64,000 nucleotides of DNA from Dysgonomonas sp. HDW5A (GTDB taxonomy: Bacteria; Bacteroidota; Bacteroidia; Bacteroidales; Dysgonomonadaceae), in NCBI RefSeq assembly GCF_011299555.1, contig NZ_CP049857.1, positions 124,001-188,000 of the forward strand, read 5' to 3'. This document shows, piece by piece, positions 9,556 to 18,378 of the stretch. Under the pieces are notes generated by a model. It did not search any database and was not told the DNA's origin. It saw nothing but the letters and a program-made list of their open reading frames with translations. Made by a program: the position numbers and the translations under genes. Each line of letters starts with the position of its first letter. Within the stretch, counting starts at the first letter, position 1.

Positions 9556-10054
9556 GCAAGAAAGCAACATCAATTAAAAGAACAATAAGACAACGCATAC
9601 ATCTATTTGTTAAAGTGTTAATTAGTATATTAATCAATATTATAATAATATAGATTAAAATCGGCATACACTCTTTACTCACCTCAAATTAGCAAATTAA
9701 CAGATTCTGAAAAGTGTTACGATTTATCAAAAAGATAGCACTATTGGAAATAAAACGACATTATAAAAAATAGCCAATTCAGACACAACAAATCCTAAAA
9801 CAGAAAAAAAAGGAGCAAAACATCATAAACAACTAAAAATAAACAATATAAAAAACACGCAAAAGAATAAAGCTATCCACATCCACAACTCGCTCCCACA
9901 AACAATAAACTTCAAATTAATACATTTTAGCATTAAAATAAAAAAAATACTCATAAAACATTATAACACAGCAAATGTTATAATAAACAGTAAAGAGCGA
10001 ATTTGAAGTTATCAAAATTTCACTCTGATTATCCAATTAAAAAAATACCCTATT
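9556..10054 (+). other. 499-bp AT-rich leader upstream of the urease operon
   Basis: No coding frame is supported. The region should contain the ureA promoter, but I find no exact TAnnTTTG box with a -33 TTG. TGTTAATTAGTA (9616-9627) repeats the element before the TonB receptor, and it lies within the small inverted pair TTAAT/ATTAA. An A/T palindromic run follows to about 9655. These are candidate metal- or nitrogen-response sites only by position. Confidence 0.4.
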
Positions 10055-10357
10055 ATGCATTTAACACCAAGAGAAACTGAAAAACTACTACTACACCTGG
10101 CAGGAGAAGTAGCAGCTAAGCGTAAGCAACGCGGGTTGAAATTAAACCACCCCGAATCTATCGCTTACATCTCGAGTCATTTACTCGAAGCAGCACGTGA
10201 TGGAAAATCGGTTGCACAACTGATGCAATACGGAGCAACCCTGCTCACTAAGAATGATGTTATGGAAGGGGTCGCAGAAATGATACCCGACGTACAAATT
10301 GAAGCCACATTCCCTGATGGAGTAAAACTAGTTACAGTACATACTCCAATACGTTAA
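10055..10357 (+). CDS. ureA: Urease gamma subunit UreA
   Basis: Smallest structural subunit of urease, the cytoplasmic enzyme that hydrolyses urea to ammonia and carbamate. It has 100 residues, the usual size for a separate gamma chain. The N-terminus [20 protein letters not shown] and the central [25 protein letters not shown] are characteristic. It is first in the operon, with ureB 20 bp downstream. Keeping gamma and beta as separate genes is the usual bacterial arrangement, unlike the fused Helicobacter UreA. Confidence 0.98.
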   Translation: MHLTPRETEKLLLHLAGEVAAKRKQRGLKLNHPESIAYISSHLLEAARDGKSVAQLMQYGATLLTKNDVMEGVAEMIPDVQIEATFPDGVKLVTVHTPIR

Positions 10358-10377
10358 ACAAATTAAATTCGAAAATT

Positions 10378-10746
10378 ATGATACCTGGAGAATATTTTAT
10401 CGCAAAAGGGGACATTGAATGTAATGTTGGCCGTAGAACCGCAAAAGTAAAAGTGACTAATACAGGCGATCGCCCTGTACAGATAGGCTCTCATTTCCAT
10501 TTTTTTGAAGTAAACCGAGCTATGAGTTTCGATCGTGCCAAAGCTTTTGGTATGCGTCTGAATATAGCTGCAGGAACAGCCGTTCGATTTGAACCGGGAG
10601 AAGAAAAAGAAGTAGAACTGGTTGTCTATGGAGGCCTGCGCCGTGCGTTTGGCAATAACAATTTAGTGGATGGAGACACTTCACTCGAATACAACAAACA
10701 ACGCGGTGTTGAATTATTAAAAAGTAAAAACTTTAAAAACAAATAA
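10378..10746 (+). CDS. ureB: Urease beta subunit UreB
   Basis: Structural beta chain of the (alpha-beta-gamma)3 urease, 122 residues. It starts [20 protein letters not shown] and contains the conserved [20 protein letters not shown] segment and [16 protein letters not shown]. It lies 20 bp after ureA and 3 bp before the ureC start, so the three are almost certainly translated from one message. Nothing looks truncated. Confidence 0.98.
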   Translation: MIPGEYFIAKGDIECNVGRRTAKVKVTNTGDRPVQIGSHFHFFEVNRAMSFDRAKAFGMRLNIAAGTAVRFEPGEEKEVELVVYGGLRRAFGNNNLVDGDTSLEYNKQRGVELLKSKNFKNK

Positions 10747-10749
10747 GCC

Positions 10750-12471
10750 ATGGGTCTGAAAATAGATAAAACCAAATATGTCGGAATGTATGGTCCGACC
10801 ACAGGAGACAAAGTGCGCTTGGGCGATACTGAAATAATTGTTGAAATAGAAAAAGACTACACCGTATATGGTGAGGAAAATAAATTCGGTGGTGGTAAAA
10901 CTATCCGTGACGGAATGGCTCAATCAAGTGTGGCAACACGCGACCAAGGGGTTTTAGATATGGTAATAACCAATGTTATCATCATAGACCACTCAGGCAT
11001 CGTGAAAGCTGACTTGGGTATCAAAGATGGTAAGATTGTAGGCATAGGTAAAGCAGGAAATCCAGACACTATGGATGGTGTTGCTCCAAATATGATTATT
11101 GGTGCTTCGACTGAAGTTCATGGAGGTCAAGGTCTAATTGCTACTGCAGGTGCTATTGATACACATATCCACTACATCTGTCCACAACAAGTAGAACATG
11201 CTTTGTATAGCGGTACAACTACAATGATAGGTGGTGGTACAGGTCCGGCTGACGGAACAAACGCAACAACTGTAACTCCGGGACCATGGCACATCGAGCG
11301 TATGCTTCAAGCATTGGAAGGTCTGCCTATGAATTTCGGTCTATTCGGAAAAGGTAATTCATCAACCGAAGCTCCACTAATAGAACAAATAGAAGCAGGA
11401 GCTTTAGGCTTGAAACTTCACGAAGACTGGGGAACATCTCCTGCAACTATCGATACAGCTTTGAAAGTAGCTGACAAATACGATGTTCAGATAGCTATCC
11501 ACACAGATACTCTGAATGAAGCAGGATTTTTGGAAGATACGATGAACGCCATCAACGGTCGTGTAATACATACATTCCACACCGAAGGTGCGGGTGGAGG
11601 TCACGCTCCTGATATTATCAAGATTGCTATGTATCCTAATGTATTACCTGCATCTACTAATCCTACACGTCCTTATACAGTAAATACAATAGACGAGCAT
11701 CTTGATATGTTAATGGTTTGTCACCACTTGAAACGTACTATTCCCGAAGATGTATCATTTGCCGATTCACGTATCAGACCCGAAACTATTGCTGCCGAAG
11801 ATATTCTTCACGACATGGGAGTATTCAGTATCATGAGTTCCGACTCACAAGCAATGGGACGTATCAGCGAAGTAACTATACGTACTTGGCAAACAGCTGA
11901 TAAGATGAAAAAACAAAGAGGCCCATTAGCTGAAGACGACGGTAAAGGAAATGATAATTTCAGAGCAAAAAGATATGTAGCAAAATACACTATCAATCCG
12001 GCTATAGCACAAGGTATTTCTCAATATGTAGGATCAATTGAACCCGGTAAATTTGCCGATATCGTATTATGGAAGCCAGCTTTCTTCGGTGCAAAACCTG
12101 AGATTATTATCAAGGGAGGTATGATGATTGCTGCACGTATGGGTGACCCTAGTGCATCTATTCCTACACCTCAACCGGTTATGTATCGTAATATGTTTGG
12201 TGCATACGGCAAAGCTCTTAATAAAACATGTATCACTTTCGTATCAAAAGTATCTTACGATAACGGAACTGTACAAGGATATGGTTTAGAAAAAACACTT
12301 CTACCTGTTTCAGGATGTAGAAATGTATCTAAGAAAGATCTTATTCATAATGACAAGACACCCGAGATTACAGTAAATCCCGAAAACTACGAAGTAAAAG
12401 TAGACGGTGTTAAAATCACTTGTGAACCTGTGGATACAGTTCCATTAGGACAACGTTACTTCCTTTTCTAA
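10750..12471 (+). CDS. ureC: Urease alpha (catalytic) subunit UreC
   Basis: Catalytic subunit carrying the two-nickel centre, 573 residues, full length. Residues expected from the Klebsiella enzyme are all present, offset by about five: nickel ligands His139 and His141 ([10 protein letters not shown]), the lysine that is carbamylated to bridge the metals (Lys222, [12 protein letters not shown]), [26 protein letters not shown], the mobile-flap Cys324 with catalytic His325 (MVCHHL), and the nickel ligand Asp365 (SSDSQAMGR). The enzyme should therefore be active once loaded by UreEFGD. A strong hairpin (12493-12526) separates it from ureE. Confidence 0.99.
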   Translation: MGLKIDKTKYVGMYGPTTGDKVRLGDTEIIVEIEKDYTVYGEENKFGGGKTIRDGMAQSSVATRDQGVLDMVITNVIIIDHSGIVKADLGIKDGKIVGIGKAGNPDTMDGVAPNMIIGASTEVHGGQGLIATAGAIDTHIHYICPQQVEHALYSGTTTMIGGGTGPADGTNATTVTPGPWHIERMLQALEGLPMNFGLFGKGNSSTEAPLIEQIEAGALGLKLHEDWGTSPATIDTALKVADKYDVQIAIHTDTLNEAGFLEDTMNAINGRVIHTFHTEGAGGGHAPDIIKIAMYPNVLPASTNPTRPYTVNTIDEHLDMLMVCHHLKRTIPEDVSFADSRIRPETIAAEDILHDMGVFSIMSSDSQAMGRISEVTIRTWQTADKMKKQRGPLAEDDGKGNDNFRAKRYVAKYTINPAIAQGISQYVGSIEPGKFADIVLWKPAFFGAKPEIIIKGGMMIAARMGDPSASIPTPQPVMYRNMFGAYGKALNKTCITFVSKVSYDNGTVQGYGLEKTLLPVSGCRNVSKKDLIHNDKTPEITVNPENYEVKVDGVKITCEPVDTVPLGQRYFLF

Positions 12472-12492
12472 AATAAGGAAAACTCAATAAAG

Positions 12493-12526
12493 ATAACCGG
12501 AATGAAACTTAAAACATTCCGGTTAT
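12493..12526 (+). terminator. Perfect 12-bp hairpin between ureC and ureE
   Basis: Stem ATAACCGGAATG (12493-12504) pairs with CATTCCGGTTAT (12515-12526) around a 10-nt loop, then TAAAAAAACT. The downstream tract is A-rich rather than T-rich, so it may act as an attenuator or an mRNA-stabilising 3' structure for ureABC rather than a complete terminator. Confidence 0.6.
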
Positions 12527-12565
12527 TAAAAAACTAAGCAGACAACCTCAAAACAGAAAGATATC

Positions 12566-13075
12566 ATGGTAATAGAACAAATCATAGGCAATCTGAAAGA
12601 TATAGAAATAACAAACCGAAAAGTTGAACTAGTTCAAATTGAATGGTTTGAAGCCAATAAACGCATCCAACGCCGCAAAACAAAGGAAGGAACCGAAGTT
12701 GCCATACGATTTATAAAAGAAGGACAACGACTTCATCAGGATGATGTAATTTACATGGATGAAAACAAAATAATAGCAATTGATATATTACCATGCGATG
12801 CCATAGAGGTTACACCCCATACAATGCAAGAAATGGGTAGTGTATGCTATGAAATAGGCAATAAGCACTTACCAGTATTTATTCAAAATGACGCAGTACT
12901 TATTCCGTACGAAGAACCTATTTTTAAATGGTTAGTAGCAACAGGATACCATACACATAAAGTACACACGAAGCTGCTAAATATAGTTAATGCTAGTGTA
13001 CAACCACACAGCCATGGACATTCGCATGGAGAAGGAAGTTCTATTTTTTCGAAAATAATGGGATTAGGTAAATAA
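12566..13075 (+). CDS. ureE: Urease accessory protein UreE (nickel chaperone)
   Basis: Dimeric metallochaperone that delivers nickel to the UreG-containing activation complex in the cytoplasm. It has 169 residues: an N-terminal peptide-binding domain (RRKTKEGTEVAIRF) and a C-terminal metal-binding domain with the expected VATGYHTHKVHTKL segment. A histidine-bearing tail PHSHGHSHGEG (His148, 150, 152, 154) adds nickel-binding capacity. The tail is shorter than the polyhistidine tail of Klebsiella UreE. It lies 16 bp before ureF. Confidence 0.96.
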   Translation: MVIEQIIGNLKDIEITNRKVELVQIEWFEANKRIQRRKTKEGTEVAIRFIKEGQRLHQDDVIYMDENKIIAIDILPCDAIEVTPHTMQEMGSVCYEIGNKHLPVFIQNDAVLIPYEEPIFKWLVATGYHTHKVHTKLLNIVNASVQPHSHGHSHGEGSSIFSKIMGLGK

Positions 13076-13091
13076 ATAAAGCCATACAACT

Positions 13092-13778
13092 ATGAATGCT
13101 TATCTGGGGAAATTACTACACCTATGCGATCCGACCTTACCAATTGGAGGATATTCCCATTCGAACGGATTGGAAACATATGTACAAAACAAAATAGTAA
13201 AAGATGATGCCTCTACTGAGGTATTTGTACATAATATGATTACCAATAATATACTATATAATGATGCATCCTTTGTAAAGTTGGCGTATGAAATCGCTTT
13301 ACGTAATGACATTCGAGAACTTATAGCCCTCGATCAGGAATGTGCAGCATTAAAAGCCCCCATAGAGATAAAACAGGCCAGTCGCAAATTGGGTATAAGG
13401 CTTCTGAAAATATTTGACAGGCAAACCACATCACCTATTATAGCAAAATATCAGGCAGCCATTACAACACAAGATGCCGAAGGACATTACTCAATCATGT
13501 TTGGATTATATGCCGCATTGTTTGAAATACCTATCTATGAAGCAATATATGCATTCTTATATAATGCAGCAGTAGGAATGGTAACAAATGCAGTCAAACT
13601 GGTTCCTCTAAGTCAACTTTCGGGACAAGATATTTTATATAAAATGCAAGATGTTATCCAATCAACAGTATCACAGGTACTAATCCTCGATAGGAGTCTT
13701 GTCGGACTATGTAATATTGGATTTGATATCCGCTGTATGGAACATGAGCGGTTGTATTCGAGATTATATATGTCATAG
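13092..13778 (+). CDS. ureF: Urease accessory protein UreF
   Basis: Part of the UreD-UreF-UreG complex that inserts nickel into apo-urease; UreF gates the GTPase activity of UreG. It has 228 residues. The hallmark N-terminal block DPTLPIGGYSHSNGLETYV is present, and the rest is predicted all-helical, as in the family. A 72-bp A-rich gap follows before ureG. Confidence 0.95.
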   Translation: MNAYLGKLLHLCDPTLPIGGYSHSNGLETYVQNKIVKDDASTEVFVHNMITNNILYNDASFVKLAYEIALRNDIRELIALDQECAALKAPIEIKQASRKLGIRLLKIFDRQTTSPIIAKYQAAITTQDAEGHYSIMFGLYAALFEIPIYEAIYAFLYNAAVGMVTNAVKLVPLSQLSGQDILYKMQDVIQSTVSQVLILDRSLVGLCNIGFDIRCMEHERLYSRLYMS

Positions 13779-13850
13779 GTAAACAATAACAAGGAAAACA
13801 AATAAGTTAAGATATACCATTTATTAAAATTCAATAAAAAACAAAAGGAT

Positions 13851-14492
13851 ATGAACAAGAGAAAATATATAAAAGTAGGCGTAGCAGGTCCGGTTGGATC
13901 AGGTAAAACAGCTCTATTAGAACGCCTTTCACGTAAATTAATGCATGAATACAGTATAGGCGTTATTACAAACGATATATACACAAAAGAAGATGCAGAG
14001 TTCTTGACAAAAAACAGTCAGCTTCCACAAGACCGTATCATCGGAGTGGAGACCGGAGGATGCCCTCACACTGCCATACGAGAAGATGCCAGTATGAATC
14101 TTGAAGCTGTTGAAGAAATGGCAAACCGATTCGATGATATTCAGATCATCTTTATAGAAAGTGGAGGCGATAACCTATCGGCAACTTTTAGTCCTGATCT
14201 GGCAGATGTTACCATTTTTGTAATTGACGTAGCCGAAGGTGATAAAATACCAAGAAAAGGTGGTCCCGGAATTACCCGTTCAGACCTTCTTGTTATCAAT
14301 AAAATCGACTTAGCACCCTATGTACTTGCCGATTTGGGAGTAATGGAACGCGATTCTAAAAAAATGAGAAAAGGTGCTCCTTTTGTATTTACAAATCTTA
14401 TGACATTAGAAGGCTTAGATACAGTAATTGCATGGCTGAAAAAATATGCATTGCTTGAAAATATCGAAGAACCTGCAAAATTGATTCGATAA
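13851..14492 (+). CDS. ureG: Urease accessory GTPase UreG
   Basis: SIMIBI-class GTPase whose GTP-dependent dimer carries nickel to urease. It has 213 residues. The P-loop is GPVGSGKT with Lys19. The nickel-binding Cys-Pro-His motif is Cys71-His73 in [30 protein letters not shown] and the specificity motif NKIDLAPYV are also present. There is no histidine-rich N-terminal extension. A perfect hairpin follows at 14506-14539. Confidence 0.98.
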   Translation: MNKRKYIKVGVAGPVGSGKTALLERLSRKLMHEYSIGVITNDIYTKEDAEFLTKNSQLPQDRIIGVETGGCPHTAIREDASMNLEAVEEMANRFDDIQIIFIESGGDNLSATFSPDLADVTIFVIDVAEGDKIPRKGGPGITRSDLLVINKIDLAPYVLADLGVMERDSKKMRKGAPFVFTNLMTLEGLDTVIAWLKKYALLENIEEPAKLIR

Positions 14493-14505
14493 GTCCTAAA
14501 TAATC

Positions 14506-14539
14506 AAACGGGCAATTCTTTAAATAAAATTGCCCGTTT
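14506..14539 (+). terminator. Perfect 12-bp hairpin between ureG and ureD
   Basis: Stem AAACGGGCAATT (14506-14517) pairs with AATTGCCCGTTT (14528-14539) around a 10-nt loop. Stem and loop lengths match those of the ureC-ureE hairpin, although the sequences differ. No long T-tract follows, so partial termination or RNA processing is more likely than full termination. It also shows that the TTG at 14530 is not the ureD start. Confidence 0.6.
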
Positions 14540-14580
14540 ACTCAAAAGATATACCAGAACCTCTTTACAACGTTTATACC

Positions 14581-15429
14581 ATGATCAATAAGCTTGATTT
14601 AAAAATAGGATACAAAGAAGGGAAAACGTATCTTAAAGATACATACTTTACCCGCCCATTCAGGTTAGCAAACGTTGGAGAAAACAGACCCGATCCGGCT
14701 CTTTATCTGATGATTATGAGTTCATCACCGGGTATTCTCGATAACGACTGCTACGATATCGAAATAATTACCGAACCAGATGCCAGACTTCAGCTTCAAA
14801 CACAGTCCTATCAACGACTCTTTAAGATGAAAGACGGTGCCAGTCAGAAGATGGTTATTAAATTACATGAAAACAGCGAAATAAGTTATATCCAACACCC
14901 GATAGTTCCTCACGAAGCATCGATATTTAAAGCTCATAATAGTGTGTATATGGATAAACAAAGCATATTCACTTACGGGGAGATAATTACTTGTGGACGA
15001 AAACATTCGGGAGAGGCATTCTTATTTAAGCAATTTCAAAATCTGACTGAAATATACTACAACAACAAACTGATTATAAAAGATAACATACTGATAGAGC
15101 CGGCATTGATGAATATACATTCTATGGGACAGCTCGAAGGGTATACACACCAAGCAACTTTAATGCATGTAAACACTCGCAACGAAGACATTAGCAGTCA
15201 CGCCGAATATATACATGACTTGTTGTCTGAAGAAGATAACATCATTTATGGAATATCTCAACCGATTGGCAATTCTATAATAATTAGAGTTTTAGGAAAT
15301 GGAGGGGAACAACTTCTTGATTTATTTAAAAAAATCGAAAAGTACTTATGGGAATTAAATACTCCAGCTTCTCACCCTATAGAAAAACCTCTGATCGTAA
15401 TTGAGAAGATAGTTTCATCTCTAAATTGA
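14581..15429 (+). CDS. ureD: Urease accessory protein UreD (UreH)
   Basis: Scaffold that binds apo-urease and recruits UreF-UreG during nickel insertion. The open frame runs back to a TTG at 14530, but that codon lies in the hairpin stem. ATG 14581 is the first good start and gives 282 residues, normal for the family. Supporting motifs are ITEPDARLQLQTQSYQRLFK, SYIQHPIVPHEASIFKAHN and GEIITCGRKHSGEAFLFKQF. Bacteroidetes UreD proteins are divergent, so the identity also rests on position at the end of the ureEFG set. The following gene starts 7 bp later. Confidence 0.9.
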   Translation: MINKLDLKIGYKEGKTYLKDTYFTRPFRLANVGENRPDPALYLMIMSSSPGILDNDCYDIEIITEPDARLQLQTQSYQRLFKMKDGASQKMVIKLHENSEISYIQHPIVPHEASIFKAHNSVYMDKQSIFTYGEIITCGRKHSGEAFLFKQFQNLTEIYYNNKLIIKDNILIEPALMNIHSMGQLEGYTHQATLMHVNTRNEDISSHAEYIHDLLSEEDNIIYGISQPIGNSIIIRVLGNGGEQLLDLFKKIEKYLWELNTPASHPIEKPLIVIEKIVSSLN

Positions 15430-15436
15430 AAAGTAT

Positions 15437-16138
15437 ATGAATGCCGAATTATTGACTCTCCTCTTAACAACCATTGCCATTAGTTTTGTACATACAGCAT
15501 CGGGACCCGATCATTATCTGCCTTTCATTGTTTTTTCGCGTGCAAAAAAATGGTCAATCTTTACTACAGCTATGTGGACAATCGCCTGTGGAATAGGACA
15601 TGTATTAAGTTCCGTACTTATCGGACTTATTGGTTTAGTACTAGGCTGGCAGTTGTCAAAATTAGATTGGTTTCAGGGTGTCAGAGGGAATATAGCAGCC
15701 TGGGGATTTTTTATTTTAGGAGCAGTATATCTTTTATGGGGACTATACAAAGCATATGCAAACAAGCCTCACAAACACTTCGATGTATATAGTGGCGAAG
15801 ATATTTATGTGTATTCGCATAGACATGGCGAAACAACATATCCGCAAAACAGAGTTAAAGTTACTCCATGGATTCTGCTCGCTATTTTTGTAATGGGTCC
15901 AAGCGAACCTATTATCCCTCTTCTTTTCTACTCGGGAGTGACCCGTTCGGTTACCGAAATATTATTAATCATTGGCACTTTTACGCTTACAACTGTATTC
16001 ACTATGCTAAGTATCGTTTTATTGGGATACTACGGTTATTCGATGCTAAAAACAAATGTACTCGAACGTTATTCGTATGCAATTGGAGGTGGAGTCGTTA
16101 CAATTTGTGGTGCCGGAATGTTATTCTGGAACTGGTAA
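15437..16138 (+). CDS. Urease-linked membrane protein, probable nickel permease (UreH/NiCoT-like)
   Basis: Inner-membrane protein of 233 residues with about six hydrophobic helices. The first helix carries HTASGPDH (His19, Asp25, His26), an HX5DH signature resembling the HX4DH nickel-binding motif of NiCoT permeases and of the UreH permease in Bacillus urease clusters. The conserved second motif MGPSEPIIPLLFYS is also of this type. A soluble loop between helices 3 and 4 contains more histidines (KPHKHF, YSHRHGET). It is translationally close to ureD, so nickel import for urease is the likely job (inference). An alternative is a more general cation or small-molecule exporter of the SafE/TauE-like group. 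Confidence 0.8.
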   Translation: MNAELLTLLLTTIAISFVHTASGPDHYLPFIVFSRAKKWSIFTTAMWTIACGIGHVLSSVLIGLIGLVLGWQLSKLDWFQGVRGNIAAWGFFILGAVYLLWGLYKAYANKPHKHFDVYSGEDIYVYSHRHGETTYPQNRVKVTPWILLAIFVMGPSEPIIPLLFYSGVTRSVTEILLIIGTFTLTTVFTMLSIVLLGYYGYSMLKTNVLERYSYAIGGGVVTICGAGMLFWNW

Positions 16139-16167
16139 TTTAAACTCTTAGCATTTTACAAATAATA

Positions 16168-16175
16168 TACTTTTG
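16168..16175 (+). promoter_or_regulatory. Putative -7 box for the porin / urea-transporter pair
   Basis: TACTTTTG matches TAnnTTTG exactly and would put transcription start about 25 bp before the porin ATG at 16207. No good -33 TTG is seen. It suggests the two transport genes could be expressed apart from the ure genes. Confidence 0.3.
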
Positions 16176-16206
16176 GGACTGATTACAAACATTAATACAA
16201 GATTTT

Positions 16207-17391
16207 ATGAAAAAGATTATTTTAATACTTCTCAGTGTCCTATTGTGCAACTACACATTTGCTCAGGATACAAATTCGGAGTTTGATTCCGGTGACACCC
16301 CGAATCAACCTCTTATTTCTTTGAATAAGGGAAAATACTTTAAGAATGTAAATATGATCGCAAATATGCGGTTTGCATTGAATAGTAACTTCACCAATAG
16401 TAATTTTGAAAATTCTAAATTTCAGATGAACGAGTTTCGCTTGGAGATTTCAGGAAAAGTTACAGATAAAATTGGTTTTACATTTAGAGACAGATACTCT
16501 AATAATTCCAGTGATCCAAATACAACAGACGGATTGAAACACTCTATTGATTTGGCTAATGTTAGCTATGAAGTATCTCCCAACTTCTCGCTTACTGCAG
16601 GTAAGATGCTATCGGAATGGGGTAGTTATGAGTTATTCTTGAATCCTGTCTATATGTATACTTACAATGATATGGTACAATACGGAGACTTCTTCTTATC
16701 AGGTGTGAAAGCCAGCTGGGATGTTGTTCCCGACCAGAGCCTAACCGTTCAAATTGTAAATTCCAACAGCCGCTCGTTTGAATGGCGTTATGGAGATACT
16801 CCTGGAGTTGAGGCTGCCAGAGCTCCTTTAGGAGGAACTTTTAACTGGAAAGGTAACTTTGCCGACAGCAAGTTCAGTACAATGTGGAGTTATAGTATAT
16901 ATAACTTAGCAAAAAATCAACATTGGAATCTACTAGCATTAGGTAACCAACTTAAGTTACCAAACTTGACGATGCAATATGATTTCAAATACAGTACCGA
17001 AGATTTAGATAATACGGGAGTTGTAAGTAATATACTAGGATATAATTTTGCCCACAGAGCGCAAGATGTAAAATATATGGAACATTGGGTGAGAGCCGAA
17101 TATTTCTTCGCTCCAAGATGGAGTACTACGATTATGGGTATGACAAATTCCAATTATTGGGATGGAAACCCTGATAACAGTCCCGATAAGACCGATCGCA
17201 TCAGAACTCAATGGGGTTTTACTGCAGCTCTTGAATACCACGTATATAAGCCCTATAATGTAAAACTTTTTGCAGCCTATGTAGGGCGTTATAATAATTT
17301 CACTGATTATGCTCAGAATCATCTTAACCAATCGAATTATAATACCGGACAGATACTTATCGGAATTATAAGTCCGCTTGTTTTATTCTAG
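16207..17391 (+). CDS. Outer-membrane porin-like beta-barrel protein
   Basis: It has 394 residues: a signal peptide (about 1-19, ending TFAQ) followed by alternating amphipathic strands that resemble the OprO/P-type porin superfamily. FRLEISGKVTDKIGFTFRDR and LTAGKMLSEWGSYELFLNP are typical barrel segments, and the chain ends in the aromatic residue expected of barrel proteins (PLVLF). It lies between the nickel-permease-like gene and the urea transporter, 38 bp before the latter. A channel that lets urea through the outer membrane is a reasonable guess, but substrate preference cannot be read from sequence. Confidence 0.75.
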   Translation: MKKIILILLSVLLCNYTFAQDTNSEFDSGDTPNQPLISLNKGKYFKNVNMIANMRFALNSNFTNSNFENSKFQMNEFRLEISGKVTDKIGFTFRDRYSNNSSDPNTTDGLKHSIDLANVSYEVSPNFSLTAGKMLSEWGSYELFLNPVYMYTYNDMVQYGDFFLSGVKASWDVVPDQSLTVQIVNSNSRSFEWRYGDTPGVEAARAPLGGTFNWKGNFADSKFSTMWSYSIYNLAKNQHWNLLALGNQLKLPNLTMQYDFKYSTEDLDNTGVVSNILGYNFAHRAQDVKYMEHWVRAEYFFAPRWSTTIMGMTNSNYWDGNPDNSPDKTDRIRTQWGFTAALEYHVYKPYNVKLFAAYVGRYNNFTDYAQNHLNQSNYNTGQILIGIISPLVLF

Positions 17392-17429
17392 TAATAAATA
17401 TTCGAATCTCACCTTTAATAAAGACAACA

Positions 17430-18317
17430 ATGAAAACTGATAAAGTATATTTCTGGGATCCCTACCTTAAAGGTATAGGACAAATTATGCTACAAAATAA
17501 TGCGCTTACCGGTTTACTATTTCTTATCGGTATTCTTATAAACTCGCCTTTAATGGCGGTTGCGGCAGTAGTTGCTGTTTTAGTAGGAACATTAACTGCT
17601 AAAGTTCTAAAATTTAATGAAGATAATATCAACTCGGGGCTTTATGGCTTTAATGCTACACTTGTGGGCGTCGCACTCATTGCATTTTTTGAACCAACCA
17701 TAACTATTTGGATTTCAATTATTGTATTATCTGCTGTAAGTACGCTCATCATGAACTTCTGTCTGGAGAAGAAAATTCCGGTATTTACCTTTCCTTTTAT
17801 AGTTCTAACCTGGATATCATTATACGTATTCCATAGTGTAGCACCTATCCCTGATGCTGCTCCTGACTATCTAGAAGAGCTTATTCATTACCATCCATTC
17901 TCTCTTCTCGACTATGGTCTAGGGTTTGGTGAAGTTATTTTTCAAGGCAGTCTTATATCCGGAGTAATATTCTTTATTGCTGTATATATGAGTTCTCCTA
18001 CTGCTGCATTATATGGATTATTTGGTGCTTTATTTGGAGTTATAGTAGCCATTTTACTAAAAGATCGTATCGAAGACGTAAAACTGGGGATGTTTAGTTT
18101 CAATGCAGTATTATGTGCAATAGTATTCTCAGGACCAAAGAAAATTAACGGACTCTATGTCGTTATTGCCGTCCTGCTATCGGGTATAACCGAAGAAATT
18201 ATGCTACGTCTCGACTTGCCTGTACTTACTTTTCCATTTGTAATGGGTACTTGGCTAACTCTGGTTATTAAAGACGTATTAGTAAAAAGATTTTATCCTT
18301 CTACCAATATAGAATAA
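17430..18317 (+). CDS. Urea transporter (UT family)
   Basis: Inner-membrane urea channel of 295 residues with about ten hydrophobic segments in two homologous halves. Each half has a copy of the UT signature LPxxTxPF: KIPVFTFPFIVLTW near residue 114 and LPVLTFPFVMGTW near residue 269. Paired NSGLYGFNATLVG and LGMFSFNAVLCA motifs support the internal duplication typical of UT-A/B and bacterial Yut proteins. It should allow urea to flow down its gradient to the cytoplasmic urease. It is the last gene of the island, with a terminator 25 bp downstream. Confidence 0.93.
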   Translation: MKTDKVYFWDPYLKGIGQIMLQNNALTGLLFLIGILINSPLMAVAAVVAVLVGTLTAKVLKFNEDNINSGLYGFNATLVGVALIAFFEPTITIWISIIVLSAVSTLIMNFCLEKKIPVFTFPFIVLTWISLYVFHSVAPIPDAAPDYLEELIHYHPFSLLDYGLGFGEVIFQGSLISGVIFFIAVYMSSPTAALYGLFGALFGVIVAILLKDRIEDVKLGMFSFNAVLCAIVFSGPKKINGLYVVIAVLLSGITEEIMLRLDLPVLTFPFVMGTWLTLVIKDVLVKRFYPSTNIE

Positions 18318-18341
18318 GCATCTTCTCAACATTCGGAGAAA

Positions 18342-18378
18342 CAGACTACACCACTTCAAAATGTAGTCTGTTTTTTTT
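18342..18378 (+). terminator. Intrinsic terminator ending the urease/urea-transport island
   Basis: A 9-bp stem, CAGACTACA (18342-18350) with TGTAGTCTG (18362-18370), and an 11-nt loop are followed by eight T residues. It sits between the ends of two convergent genes. Confidence 0.88.

Noticed and set aside
9616-9655. A/T palindromic run resembling a NikR-type nickel operator before ureA
   Set aside because: The match to known NikR boxes is loose and the whole region is A/T, so such patterns arise by chance. No nikR gene is in the window.
14530-14580. Upstream TTG start extending ureD by 17 codons
   Set aside because: The TTG falls inside the 3' arm of the ureG-ureD hairpin, and the added residues do not look like UreD. 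ATG 14581 gives a normal family length.
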